Assembly (NCBI RefSeq): GCF_030936135.1
Contig: NC_082613.1
Location: 868,001-932,000 of the forward strand
Direction of reading: 5' to 3'
DNA length: 64,000 nucleotides
DNA from: Gavia stellata
Lineage: Eukaryota; Chordata; Aves; Gaviiformes; Gaviidae
The notes beneath the pieces were generated by a model. The model was not told the origin of the DNA, did not search any database, and was given only the letters and a program-made list of their open reading frames with translations. Positions 1 to 12,100 of the stretch are shown piece after piece. Position 1 is the first letter of the stretch; every line of letters begins with the position of its first letter. Position numbers and translations under genes: made by a program.

Positions 1-3000
1 GCCCCCACGCTGCCCTCCGTGTCCCCAACGAGGAGCTGCAGGGGACAGAGCAGGGCAGGGATGTTGGTGGGGCTTGGAGGGCTGCGGTCGCACTGGGCGC
101 CCTGCCCACCCGCGGACCTCGCGGAGAGGCTCACAGGGGGTTCATCGGCGCTTTAATAAACATACGGCTGCTTCGGACTCTTCTAGCACAGGCGACGGCT
201 GCATCTGCTACAGCTCTCCCTTTAAAACGCCCTCACGTCTCCCAGTCAGTAAGACACATCGCCAATATTTTTGGCCTGATTATGGTCCCTATCCATTACA
301 TACCAAACTTTTACAAACCACTTATAAATGGAACCTGTTTGTGAACGGTGACCACTGCTCCTGTATGAAATTAAGCTTTTCTAATTAACATCTGTGAGAG
401 TGCTATAATCATACTTAATTAAGCAGCGTCAAGACAATCTGGCTCATGCTACCCTCAAGGACTGGCAAGTAAAAAATAAGGTAGAGACCCAGGGGTGGCA
501 TTAGCATGAACGTGGCTGGACTGCACTCATCAGCATCTTCCAGTGAATGCCTTCCTGAAAACAGCTGGAATAAGAGGAGCCTTCAACAAATAGCCACTAT
601 AATCAGATGAATTACCCAAACTCACTAAGTCAAAGGGTTTTGGGGCAGGGAAGCGGTAGCACTTACGTTTAAATCCAGCTGGATAGCATCACCACTGATG
701 ATGGAAAAGGGAGGCAGATCTCCCAGGGCCCCGAGCGGGAGCGCGGCTGTGGGAACACAGGGAGGAAAGCTTTTAAACTGCAATGAGAGGAGGATGCTCC
801 CAAATCCCCTGCTCCCGAGAGACATCGGAACCAACAGTGGCTCTTGCTCACAGCGTTCCCAGCTGGACAAGCTGCTAGAAAGCACTATTCTGCAGCAAAA
901 AAGTTGTTTCTAAAAGCAATGGTTCCCAAAGTGGTTTTCTGCAGGGAAAAACTGTCTGCTGGTGCCCTGGGGCAAGGGAAACTGAATGTTGTGCTTGAGC
1001 TGAGAGTTGTGTTTTGAGGAAGTTGTTAAAATATTTGTATTTACCCAATGTAAAAAAACCAAACAACCCTAAGTGTGTTGGGGGCCACACAGGTGGGGGG
1101 GGGGCACACAGGAGCAGAGGGCAGGGAGGGTGCCAGCACTTACGGGTCCTGGAGCCGAGCAGAGTGCTCACCACGTTGAGCCTGCTGTTGACGATGTCGC
1201 ACCCCTGGGGAGGCAGAGGAAGGTTGGAGCCCTGGGACCCGCAGCACCAGCAGATGTACATTGCATTAACACGACTAGCGAAAACTGGCTCTGCTGGGGT
1301 TGCACGGGGCGGGCAGGAGCCGCCGCCGGGCAGGCTTTGGCGGGATGCTCCATTACCGCAGCACTCAGCATGGGGTGGGGGCGAGCGGCCCCTCTAAGCC
1401 AGGGTGGGTTTCTCCTCCTGCGCAAGACTTGCTCGCTGCAACCACTAAACCAGCGCGTGTCTCAGAAACCTGTTTGCCAGCGGAGCCTGGCACAGGCGAT
1501 GGTGCCGGCGAGGTGCCGGTGCCCGCTGGCCAGGAGGACGGGCTGGCCAGCCCGGCTGAGCCCGCAGCTGTGCAAACAGCCACGTCCACAGGGGCAGCCT
1601 GGCCCGCTGCCTGCCCTGCCCGCGCTGCCTGCCCTGCCTGCGCTGCCTGCCCTGCCCGCGCTGCCTGCCCTGCCCAGCACCGTGCTGGGGGCTCTCATGA
1701 AGGCTTTCAGACTTACCGCCTCGCGCAGGACATCACTAAGGAGGCGTTTTAACGGCTGATCCAGAAGTGGCACTTTGGGTCTGGGTAACAGGAAAATAGG
1801 GAATAAAAATCGACATAGATTAATGGCTGGAAAATAAAAGTGCTTCGCACAAGAGAAATATGAGGCCTCTCTTGCGCTGTCCAGGGCCATATTCAGTGCC
1901 AAAATATTACCAAAACCAAGCCCTCTGAATCCAGCCCGGTGCTAGGTTCCCAGCACAACCCAGAAATATTCTTTCTTGAGCCCAAATTTTAAAAGACAGG
2001 TCGACAGTTCTGTGCCGAGGCCGGCGAGTTCTGGCCAAAGGTCAGGCACGAAAGTGCTGCCTTCGATGGCCAACGGCACCAAGGTTTCCCACTGCTGCAG
2101 GGGCCACGTGCTGGCCATGAGCACCCCGCTCACATGGATGCCAACCTCACATGGATGCTACCTCACACTGATGCCTACCTCACACGGATGTTTATGTCCA
2201 AAGTCTTGCAGTCCTTATTCTTCTGGGGAGCCACCCACTTGTCCTGGACCAGCATGACCACATCTGCTTCCACCTGCACACAGAGTGCCTTGCCCGGCGC
2301 ACTGCATGGGGGAAACACAGCATGCAACTCAGGAAATTTGCTGGCCATCTACTTTCCAAAGACCCCCCCCCAGTCCTGAGCCGTGCCCCTGATGGACATG
2401 CCATACCTGGTGGTCTCTATCAGCAGCTGGGTGTTGAAGCCCACCTGGTGCCCAAAGCCTGGCAGGGGGTGTAGACTTATTTTGGGGAGGGTGTTATTCA
2501 CAATTTTCATCCTGGATGGTTGAAACAAGGAAAAGGCAGTAAGTAGCACATCTGTACAGCGGATGGCCTGTCCCCTCAGCCCCCAGCGCTGTGGGCGATT
2601 GCAGAGCCACGGTCTTGGGGTCCTCTGCATCCTGGGTCAGCAGGGATCCCTGCCAGCCAGGAGCAACTTGTGGCACATACAAGGCACGCTTGCATGGCAG
2701 GCACATACAGAAACTCCCAACAGCTGAATCCTCATTTGTGAACCTGCCCAGGAAGGGAAAGAGGGGGCCCTGTGTGTTCAGACAGCAGGCTCCATACCAG
2801 AGCCTCATTTCCCCAGAATGGCCCAGACGTGCCAAGTCTGCTCAGGGGCACCCATCTCCCACTCTCACTCACCCTGTGAGATCTCCACCATTTCCCCCAA
2901 GAAGATTGCCAACGAGACCATCTTTGCCAAGGAGACCATCTTTGCCGATGAGAATATCAAGGACAGCATCAAGGAGACCATCAACAAGACCATCTTTGCC

Positions 3001-4085
3001 CAGGAGACCACCAAGGACACCATCTCTGTCAAGGAGACTGCCAACAGCACCATCTCCGCCGATGAGACTGCCAACAGCACCATCTTTGCTGAGAAGACTG
3101 CGAACGGCACCGTCTTTGCTGAGGAGACTGCCAACGGCACCATCTCCACCAAGGAGACTGCCAACAGCACCATCTCCTCCAAGGAGACTGCCAACGGCAC
3201 CATCTCCGCCAAGGAGACTGCCAACGGCACCATCTCCGCCAAGGAGACTGCCAACGGCACCATCTCCGCCAAGGAGACTGCCAACGGCACCATCTCCGCC
3301 AAGGAGACTGCCAACGGCACCATCTCCGCCAAGGAGACTGCCAAGAGCAACATCTCCACCAAGGAGACTGCCAACGGCACCATCTCCACCAAGGAGACTG
3401 CCAACGGCACCATCTCCACCAAGGAGACTGCCAAGAGCACCATCTTCGCCGAGGAGACTGCCAAGAGCACCATCTTCGCCGAGGAGACTGCCAACGGCAC
3501 CATCTTCACCAAGGAGACTGCCAACAGCACCATCTTCACTGAGGAGACTGCCAACAGCACCACCTCCACCAAGGAGACTGCCAAGAGGACTATCTTTTTC
3601 AAGGAGACCACTGAGTAGACCGCCGCCAAGGAGACCACCTGGAAGCTTCTGGAGGTCACGTTTGGCTAGTGAATCTGTAACATCCAAAAAAAAGGATGAG
3701 AAGTCACTCTGAGCTATGTGGACTCTGCACACAAGCATGCTGTGTCAGCCTGGCTGTTCCTTCCCCCCCACTGTCCCTCTATTTCCCTCTTTATACAATA
3801 GGGGTGGTGGCACCAACCACTGTGAAGTATCTGAAGTGCCATCTCCAAAGTGCTTTATAAATGCAAATTATCAGCATTGCCACTACTGCTGAATGGATAT
3901 GGATCAGCTTCTGATTTTCTGAGCATGGTCAAGAGACAGAAAGACAGTCTCAAAAAAAAGAGAAATCCTGTCTCTTCCATACACTTACCATCTACATGCA
4001 CTTTGGCAACCGAGGACATGATTCCAAGTCCTCGTGAAGGGGTCAGCAGGCTGCAGAGGAGGAAGACAGCCCAGAACGCAGACAT
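1..4085 (-). CDS. BPI fold-containing family B protein, BPIFB3/BPIFB4 type, 3' part beyond window
   Basis: Probably a secreted lipid-binding protein of the BPI/LPLUNC family. Coding exons in transcription order: 4085-3989 (signal peptide [19 protein letters not shown]), 3674-2873, 2511-2407, 2301-2179, 1780-1717, 1204-1144, 746-667, and 35-1 cut by the window edge. All junctions are GT/AG and phases agree (1,2,2,2,0,1,0), giving 455 codons so far. The N-barrel is recognisable: [15 protein letters not shown] in exon 3, [12 protein letters not shown] in exon 4, [12 protein letters not shown] in exon 6 and LPLGALGD plus [11 protein letters not shown] in exon 7. The two cysteines (exons 4 and 6) match the conserved disulfide of the fold. 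Exon 2 holds a long Gly/Leu decapeptide repeat, a feature also present in short form in mammalian BPIFB4. Position directly after BPIFB6 suits BPIFB3, the repeat suits BPIFB4; I cannot choose. Confidence 0.85.
1606..1677. repeat. GC-rich minisatellite (GCTGCCTGCCCTGCC)n in intron 5
   Basis: Direct repeats of a roughly 15-bp unit of GCTGCCTGCC/CTGCCCGC type, about five copies. It lies inside the intron between coding exons 5 and 6 of the left-most gene, about 40 bp downstream of the exon 5 donor in the transcribed direction. It produces a spurious AGSAGR-type peptide when translated. Confidence 0.85.
2139..2190 (-). repeat. four ~16-bp repeats spanning the exon 4 splice donor
   Basis: On the minus strand the motif CATCCRTGTGAGGTWGG occurs four times in a row with small changes. 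The first copy contains the exon 4 donor (GTGAG|GTAGGC, exon end 2179). The next copies repeat the donor-like GTGAG|GT. Use of a later donor would add an in-frame TAG (AGG TAG), so only the first should give a full-length product. Confidence 0.8.
2995..3600 (-). repeat. 30-bp coding tandem repeat in exon 2 (decapeptide [10 protein letters not shown])
   Basis: About 20 tandem copies of a 30-bp unit, nearly perfect between about 3180 and 3350 and more divergent at both ends. Each copy encodes ten residues of the type [10 protein letters not shown], with variants such as [20 protein letters not shown] and [10 protein letters not shown]. Degenerate LLGG/LLGK motifs flank the array on both sides, so the array appears to have grown from an older Gly-Leu-rich linker between the signal peptide and the first barrel strand. 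The array stays in frame because the unit is a multiple of three. The plus strand of the same stretch is also open, only because the unit lacks stops. Confidence 0.95.
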
Positions 4086-5192
4086 CTTTGGTCCCGATAA
4101 CTGTGGAAAGTGATTGTCATCAGTGCAATGCTGTGACGGTGAGCACAAGCCAGTGGAGGGAAGAAAGAGGAGGATGGAGGGAAGAAAAAGGAGGAATGCC
4201 TGTCAGGGAAGACAAAAATCAGAAAGGAAGCTGCTGGCACCTCTCCTGCCTCCTCACTACACTGGTGGGCACAGTAAAACTCCTGACGGCACTTTCCTGC
4301 AGGAGGAACCAGAACAACAACAGTTGCTCCAAAGACCAAACGTCACAGCAGCCGAGTGAAAAGCAAGTGGTTGTTCCTGCTTTAATCCCTCAGCACCAGT
4401 GAGCAATGTTGGTGACTGATCTGGACGATCCTGGGGTGCATCTGTTCTGGGTGGCAATTTCTCAAGAAACAAGGTCCTGCATCCCGCATGATGGGAAAAC
4501 ATGACTTTTCTGACAACATGATCGTCTCTAGTCATGGGAAGAAAAGCAATGGCATCTACACAGGACAAATGCACTGACATATCTAGTAAGGAGAGCATCT
4601 CCTTTATTGAATGTCATGATCTCTGCACAAACATCAAATATCTGAGGCTTCCCTCTGCATAAAAGCAACTTTTGCTAGAATTGTAAGAAGGAGAAAATAC
4701 TTTTTAAAGTTTCAGTGTCTTTGAAATATTTCTGTGGGACCTACAATTTGAAGTACCTTTTCTTTTTTTAAAGAACCATAGTGAACTTCATTACCCCAAA
4801 TCTATTTAAATGTAAATAGCACATCAAAAAGGGATCAAAACAAGCATGAGAGGTCTAATTCACCTTAGGTAAAAGTCTCTCTCAGATAACAAAGTTATAC
4901 CAAAAATAATTTAAGTGATAATTGTTTATGAAAACCATGAAATACATTTTTTTCTTCAAGGACTGCAAATACAATGAACATGCATGTCTGTTCTTGAGAA
5001 ACTCGTAGCGAAAGCTGCTGCACATTTTACTTAGAGCGTAATTCAGGCAGGCAGCAAGCAAAAAACCAATTTTTATTAAAAAGCCAGTAATCCTAAATGA
5101 ACATTAAGGATTCTCCTTTGGGAAGCATTCAGGTTTGCAGAAGCAGAAGCTAAGAGCACTTTTTTTTTTTTAAGGAATAAGTTTGCTCTTAC

Positions 5193-5277
5193 CTGACCAA
5201 GCTCTTGAGTGCGAGGCTCTCTCCAGCCAATGTCCCTGTCTTCTGAAGATGACCTGCATCAAGCATCCTCATATATA
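5193..5277 (-). promoter_or_regulatory. TATA promoter and non-coding leader exon of the left-most BPIFB gene
   Basis: TATATATGAGG (5277-5267, minus strand) lies about 30 bp upstream of a likely start near 5245. The leader exon ends at 5193 with a strong donor (GGTCAG|GTAAGA). It would splice to the acceptor CTTTCCACAG just before 4100, 15 bp upstream of the start codon at 4085. The same TATA-plus-leader layout is seen at the other three genes. Confidence 0.65.
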
Positions 5278-5280
5278 GAG

Positions 5281-8200
5281 CTTTAGAGCAGGAAAGAGGC
5301 AAACAATATCATCAAGGACATCCAGAATAATTGGTGGGGAGCAAAACAAACAAAGTATGGTTTCTGGTGACTTCCACTGCAAATATTTCCCTGGAGATGT
5401 TGGGTGTTAGGTAAGTCATTGCGCAACAATCCCTGGGTGCAGAGGCAGACCCAGCCAGCCCTGGGTGCCAGTCCCCCCACTGCTACCTTGTTTAGTACAT
5501 CAGCCTTTTGGGCTTGCTCACGTGTCAAGATGCGGAGATGGCTGAAAAGTCGTGCCCTGATAAAATACCTTTTTTTTTTTTTTTTCAAATACAATTGAGG
5601 TCTTGCCTGAAAAATGTGTCAAAATACTGGCCACCCCTCGCTGATAAGTACTTCTACAGTTCTTGGTGCTGCAGTACTGAGTGCTTTACCTTTACGGTAA
5701 GCCCATGCAGAGGGGATGCATGACACATTATGGGTGATAAATGAAGGACCAGGCAGCACCTTTCTCAGTGTAAAGCCAGACCGTGGAGACAGTAACAGAG
5801 CCGGATGGTCACTGTCCAGGCCATCAGGACATGCCCAGCTTTCCCATCCTGACGTGCTTACAAACTGTGACCTTACCCAACATTTATCAAAGCCAACAGC
5901 ACCTGTCCAGTGACCTGAATGGCTCGTAATCCATCTGATAACTGAGGAAAAGGAGGTATTGAGTTGGGAAGGAATAGTGACACCATGATAAGGCATATCG
6001 ATCAGGTGTCACGGCTTTACAGCTACCCTGAGCTGACAGACTCTTCGGAGAGGCACCATCTGATTCGGCAATGCTGCACTGGTCTAACTGGCATGGCGTC
6101 ATTTCTAGGTCTTTCACCTTGGCCTCAGAGCATTCCAGGAGGACTGGAGGTGGGATGCGCAGTCACGGGGAGATACCGTTGAGAGGATGATGCCATTGAC
6201 CACGAAGCCAGGGAGTTCCCAGGCTGGAGCTCATTGGCTGTGGATCATTTTGAAGTCCTGGAGGGACTGTTGGTCCCAATGTAGACATATCAAGAGAGGT
6301 AGCCTCCCTGCCACACCACCTCATGCAAGGAATGTGCTGCAGGAGAGGAACAGCCATGCACCTGGCCAGGGTTAGCTCCATTCAGGCCCTCGCCCTCTCA
6401 GATTTCTGGCCAGGTTTTTTCCGTGCCTAAAAATTGTGTCCCACCCGGTCCATCATGGCTCTTTTACTGCCAGATAATTTACTGCTACAGGCAGGAGAAA
6501 AGGTGAAAAATTTCTGCTGAGCCAACATGTCATGTGCACCCACAGCCATGCTGGCTTTTCCCCTTTCGCCCCGTCCCCGATCACCAGCACCACACAGATA
6601 CACAGAGCCGCTGCCTCGCGCTGCACCAGAGCAGCAGCTCTTTGGGGCAAGAAAAAGAAAACCCTCCTCTGTGGGCGACCGACCGAACGCGGCCCCTGTG
6701 CGCAGATCGTGTCCCAGTGTGCACAGCCGAGGCTGTCCGTGGCGGGGGGGGGTGCATTGACCAAGGGGACAGCGGTGAACTGTTCGCTCCCCTGATGTGC
6801 TCATTAACAACACACGGGGCTGCCCCCCATCACTGAAGAATAATAGTCCAGAAAAATGCTTGCTCAGACTTAATACTTTCTGCAAACTTGGAAATAAGTA
6901 TTTGCAGCAGATTAGCCAGCTTTTGTCACACATTAATTCCGGCTTTAAAAAATATCCTAGCTAAGGGCCAAGGAAGGGATGGCAAAGGTGCCAAAGTACT
7001 TAAGGAGTTGTCACCTCTCCTTGCAACCTGATCAGCCAGACACCTCAGGAGCACAAAGCCCAGCTGTCATGGCTAGATCATGACATTTGATAAGGTGGAA
7101 GAGACTGTTAACAAGATGGTATTATGTTATCATCCCTCCTGAATCACTTCATACTTTGGGCAATCACTATACGAAACCTGAATTACCATAAAGACAGACT
7201 TGATAATGGTCAGCACACCGTAAAGTGGCACTTTGGCACCGCAGCGAATAGCTTCTGAGCAGTGACCTTTCAGGCATGACAGTAACTTGGCCTCTCACCA
7301 GCCGTTGCTGAATGCAGAGGTCTCAGACAATTAAATATTTTTGATAAACGAAAGCAGATTCCCATAAAGAGAATGACATCGCGGGGTCCAGGTCTCGCTA
7401 AAGCAACTTTCAAAGCCCCAAGGACACAAAGCCAAATCACTGTGTGAGGACAGAAACACAGAGTAAACCAGAACGGACTGGGTCAAAGGGAGAAGAATAG
7501 GACTGACGTGAACAGACGCTGCTTTGATGCTCGGATCACCTGGAAACTGAGACCTAAGGGCAGGCAGTAAGAGGGACGTACCCCCGAGAAGCGTTAGAGA
7601 CCTTAACCTCAGCAAGAGGGCCATAGGCTCTGGCCGGGGCAGGCGAAGCGAAATGCATTAGCCCTGGGTGAAAAACGAGACGGTTCTGCTCTGCTCTCCC
7701 CTTGATGGCATCATCCAGATGTGGCCCTTCTGCCCGAGGAAACCATCTCCGTGGGGACCGCTGAGCCAGGGCAGGCTTGGCTTGCTCTCTCATTCCTCTG
7801 GGACCGTTAGCTGTGAGAGGCCGGTACATCCCCTGCTGCTGGGGGGATCAGGGCTGCCGGGGTCCGCGTACAGCTCCCGGGGACAATGCTGGTGCCTGTG
7901 CGTGTCCGAGGGCTGCACCTCCGCCACGTGCCCCAGGGCACCAAATACCAGTTACGTGATAGTGCAGCTTGGCAGCGTGGTTAAGTGTTTAATGAAAAAA
8001 TAACTAGGTGCCCCCTGAGCTTTCCAGCCTTGATTTCTCCTAGGAGGGCTGCGCGCAGATATTTTGATTCATTTTTGTTCTTCTTAAGGGAATTCAGACT
8101 CAAACTGCTCGATTGTTTATTAGCTAATGCAAGAACAATAGGGGAAATCTCTTAAAAAAACGTGCTTGGCATTGACAATGTTTGCAGCGAAATGAAGAGA

Positions 8201-8960
8201 GAAGGCACCATAAACACCAGTCCTCACGGGGAGCTGGTTTTACGGCTGCTTTCCTCATTGCTTAGGACTCCTGAGGAGGACAATTCCTTACACGCGTTGC
8301 AGAACAAATGCCTGCTGGGTCTGGCAGCGCACACAAGAAAACAAATGGAGTTCTCAGAGCCTGCCTCACAGCGAGATTTTCTAGGGGACAATTTCTTAGA
8401 AACACAATGATCTTTTCAAAGATATCCTTAATTCTGCACCAGCTACCTGTCACCACGAAAAATGTTCAAATCATGTTGGCTCGATGAAATCAAGATCGAA
8501 GCTGTTTATTGACTTACTAATGACAGGTAATTATCCAGCAGTCACTGAACTATACGCTTGGGATCAGTATCTGCGATGCAGCCAATAAACCACGATGCTA
8601 GGCACTTCTGAAATATTAAAAAACACACGGAGATGTCTAAATGCCCATCTCTAACTCATCCCAAGCAGTCCTAATCCCACACAGATGACTGCAGACGCAC
8701 TCCCCTCCTCTCGCAGCACATGCACCCCGGGAGCAGGGGGGTGCCCTTCTTGCACCCCCATCCTGCAGGAGATGTGGGTGCTGCATCCCGACAGCAGCCC
8801 ACGCTGCTGCCTGCAGCACACTAATGCACGTGCTATTTCTGTTGCAAGTGTGATTTATTTAGGGACCAGCCCTTTCAAGAAATACCTCCTCTGCCCAGAC
8901 ATGCCCAGCTGGCTCCACTAGACGCACGGCAGGCCAGAGTCTCCTCATAGGACGATGGGG
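5281..8960. other. intergenic interval, no gene assigned
   Basis: Lies between the promoter of the left-most gene and the poly(A) signal of BPIFB6. It holds a poly-T tract at about 5571-5585 and GC-rich open stretches near 6.5-6.8 kb and 7.6-7.9 kb that lack splice-site logic or a recognisable protein. I see no RNA gene or transposon here. Confidence 0.5.
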
Positions 8961-8964
8961 TCTT

Positions 8965-8970
8965 TTTATT
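8965..8970 (-). terminator. poly(A) signal AATAAA of BPIFB6
   Basis: AATAAA on the minus strand, 145 bp downstream of the BPIFB6 stop codon (9117-9115). It gives a short 3' UTR, as expected for this gene family. Confidence 0.7.
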
Positions 8971-9114
8971 TCAGCTTGTGGAGTCAAACTATTGAAAAGT
9001 CAAGGAAAGAGGGAGAAACGCCCCAGGAACCCCAGCACCCTTACTGCTCCCACTCCCACCCGGTCCCGCTGGGTCCTTGCAGCAGTGGCGGGTTGCAGCC
9101 GTACCTCCCGCACC

Positions 9115-12100
9115 TCAGGTCTCTGTGAGGGGCACGTCCAGCACTAGAGCATTCTGCAGATTTAAAAATAAAAAGCACACGGGCAGGATTTAGCAGTTGC
9201 TTCCATGCTCAGATGTGACGGACTAACGGCACTAACTCCAGCGATGACCCAGGGCACAGCAAAACCACCACGCGAGTGTGCCTACCTCGAACCCGCTGAT
9301 GTTCGCCCGCTGGTAGGTGATGCCCAGCAGGTCGGGCAGGGGGACCCCTCCGCGCAGCACCCCTGGAACGAGCAGGAGCCGCTGTCAGAGGCGCTCCGGC
9401 CATGGCGGGCGCTGCCGGCATCTCCGGCGCTTCCCTGCCTGCCTGCCCTTGTGCTGCCTGCCCGTGCCTGCCGAAGGTCTGGCAAGGGGTTTGGGGAATA
9501 CTCAGAAGGAAAATTGGCAGGGCTGGAATTTCTGGGTTTTGTATCTTAGCACGAATAAAATCTCTGCTTTTAGCATAATTTCCACATGAGTTAAGCAGAT
9601 AAATTGATGTTCCAGGGTGGGGTTTTTTACTGACACTTTGGCTGTTTTCAGGCATGGTACAGAGGGACATGTCAATTTTTGGCGACTTCAGAAAGGCAAA
9701 GATCTTACAAAAACTGCTCCCAGTTATTTATGGCAAGTGGGTTTGCTTTTAAGGACAGGAACAATGTTCAAAGAGGCTTCAGAGCAGAAGCCTGCATCCT
9801 CTGCAGTGGATCTGTTCTGCGTGGGCAGATCTCTCCTGCCTGTGAAGGAGTGGGCACGCCGGAGCCCCGACCAGCAGGCATTGCCCTCCTCCAGCTCCCG
9901 CTGCAAACCCCGCGGGTGCAAAACAGCCGGCAAGCGATTTTCCTGGCAGAGTCACTCACAGCCTTGAGGGCAGGAAAAGCATGCAAGGTCAGCCAGGCAA
10001 TGCCATTTCCAAAAAAACCCGAAAAGATAACAACAGTCTATAGGAAAAGAAATGAGAACTATTTTCCCCATGCAGATAGCGAATCCTCAGATGAAGTAGC
10101 CGTGCTTACTGTTGATCGATGGCACATAAGCCACATGAATAATATCTGCCAAAACTCCTTTCAGTGGAAGCTCCTGAAACACAGAGAAGTGGGGTAAACC
10201 ACCCATCGCTCTGCATGCCAGCAGCCGCGTCCCCCGGGCTCACCCCATCAATTCATCCAGCACCTTCTCCAATCACAGGAAAACTGCAAATGTCCCCCCG
10301 AGCCAAATGGGAACATTTGAGAAATTCTGAATTCCCATGAAGGCCCCATGATGCCCCAAAAGCCCCAGATGAGCCTGTTCCCAGCCCCAGCAGCACTCTG
10401 CTCTCTGCCCTACAGTTGGTGCCGGGCACCCAGGCACCGTCCTTGCAGCCCGAAGCCCGGCTGCAAGACAGACGTTATCACACTCGCCCTCCCAAGTGTC
10501 CCTATCTCAGCGTCAGGACTAGAGGGAGGTGAGGAGTTGAAGATCCAGCACACGCGACCTCAGCCCAGCCCAGCCCACGCTCCCACCCCACCGGTGCCGC
10601 AGGGGCCAAAACTCTCCCATGAATGAACATGGTGCATTACGAGCAGGGACCCCTTTCCGGAGCATTCACGCCTGTGGGCAAATGGTTTTGGCAGTTGGTT
10701 TGTCAATTGTTATTCCTTGAAATGTTATTCCCTGAAATAACATTCTGATCTTCAGCATTCAGTTCGGTTTTCTTGGGTTGTTTTTAACGGATCTGTTCTT
10801 GATAATGAAAGCAGCAGGACGAGGCTCCGGGGAGCAAATTCCCGGTACCGCATTACGCAAACTGCCAGCACAGAGATTCACAGCAGCGACCCCAGCCCTA
10901 CGCGCGGCACAGACCACCCAACTCACGTCAAACGTCCCGAGGGAGGAGGAAGCCAAGGCCACCCGAGACAGGCTATGGGGAGAGGAAAGGCACAGCATCA
11001 TTCACCTCCCGCAGCCCCCCGGCGAGCTGCCCGGTCGCCCTCAGCAAACTCCTCGCCCAGATCTTGGCCTCCAGCAAACCTCCCCCTTGCACCAGAGGTG
11101 CCGTGGCTCCGCCAGCCCCCCTCCAAGAAGGGGCTGCTTCCCACCAACAGCGTTTTCTCCATCCCGAACCAAGTGCAGCTCTTCAAACTCAAAGAGCAAA
11201 AACCCAAACAGGTTTTAGGTCAGTTGGATTACGTCATGTTGACCCTCATCTGTTTTTAAATAGCTGTTAGTAAAAGCTATAAAAACATCATGCAGAGACA
11301 GCAAATGTTCCTTCTGAAAATGCATGGCTGAGACGCAGCGTGTGGCCTCCCCAGCAGCCCAGGGACTGTCACTCTGCTGGTGGTGGCACTGGGGACCAGC
11401 AGCTGCATTACCTTTGCAGAGCGAGGGAGAGCCGCAGCTTTTCTTCTGCAATGGCAAACTGTGCCTCCAGGTTGCTGTGCTGCAAGGGGAAAGGGAAAGG
11501 GAGTCCCCACCGGGTCCCCCCCGACCGCTCCAGCCTCACAGGACCCCCTGGCCAGGCATCCCCCTGGCAGATGTCCCTGCCTGCTGTCCCGCATCTCTCG
11601 CTCCACTGTTGGCGCGGGTTTGCTGGCTCAAGGCAGGGGTGACCACGTTCAGCCCTCGCCAACTGCAAAAGGCTTCAACTCACAACATCCAGGACAAAGA
11701 GGGATTCGGGAGCAGAGTTTGAAGGCGAAACCCAAAATTCGGCGGTGCTGAAGAGCTGCACAAAGCTTTTGTCTGTGGTTATGGTCACCACTGGTGCTTT
11801 CGCTTCTCGCATTTCAATCACCACTGGGTGCGATGGAGGCAGCACCCTGGAAATCTGTGGAGAGTCAAAGCAAAGGGGGACATTCCCTTTCCTTCCCAGT
11901 TGACTGCTCAGGGGATTATCCTAGTGGGTGCTGAGCATCGGTGACATTCACCAAAGTCAGTTGGAGTCAGCCAAGCTGCTCCATACTGCTCAGTAGTACA
12001 TCCCTTAAATAATCTTATTAAGAAAAGTTTTACTAATAAAATAAAGAGAGCACCAGTTTGACCTTGGGGAAAAGGTTCCCAGCATGTCTTTGTGAAAGGA

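Noticed and set aside
2591-3712. Long plus-strand open frames (373 and 266 codons) over the 30-bp repeat
   Set aside because: They arise because the stop-free repeat unit is a multiple of three. The minus strand has matching splice sites, phase and family context.
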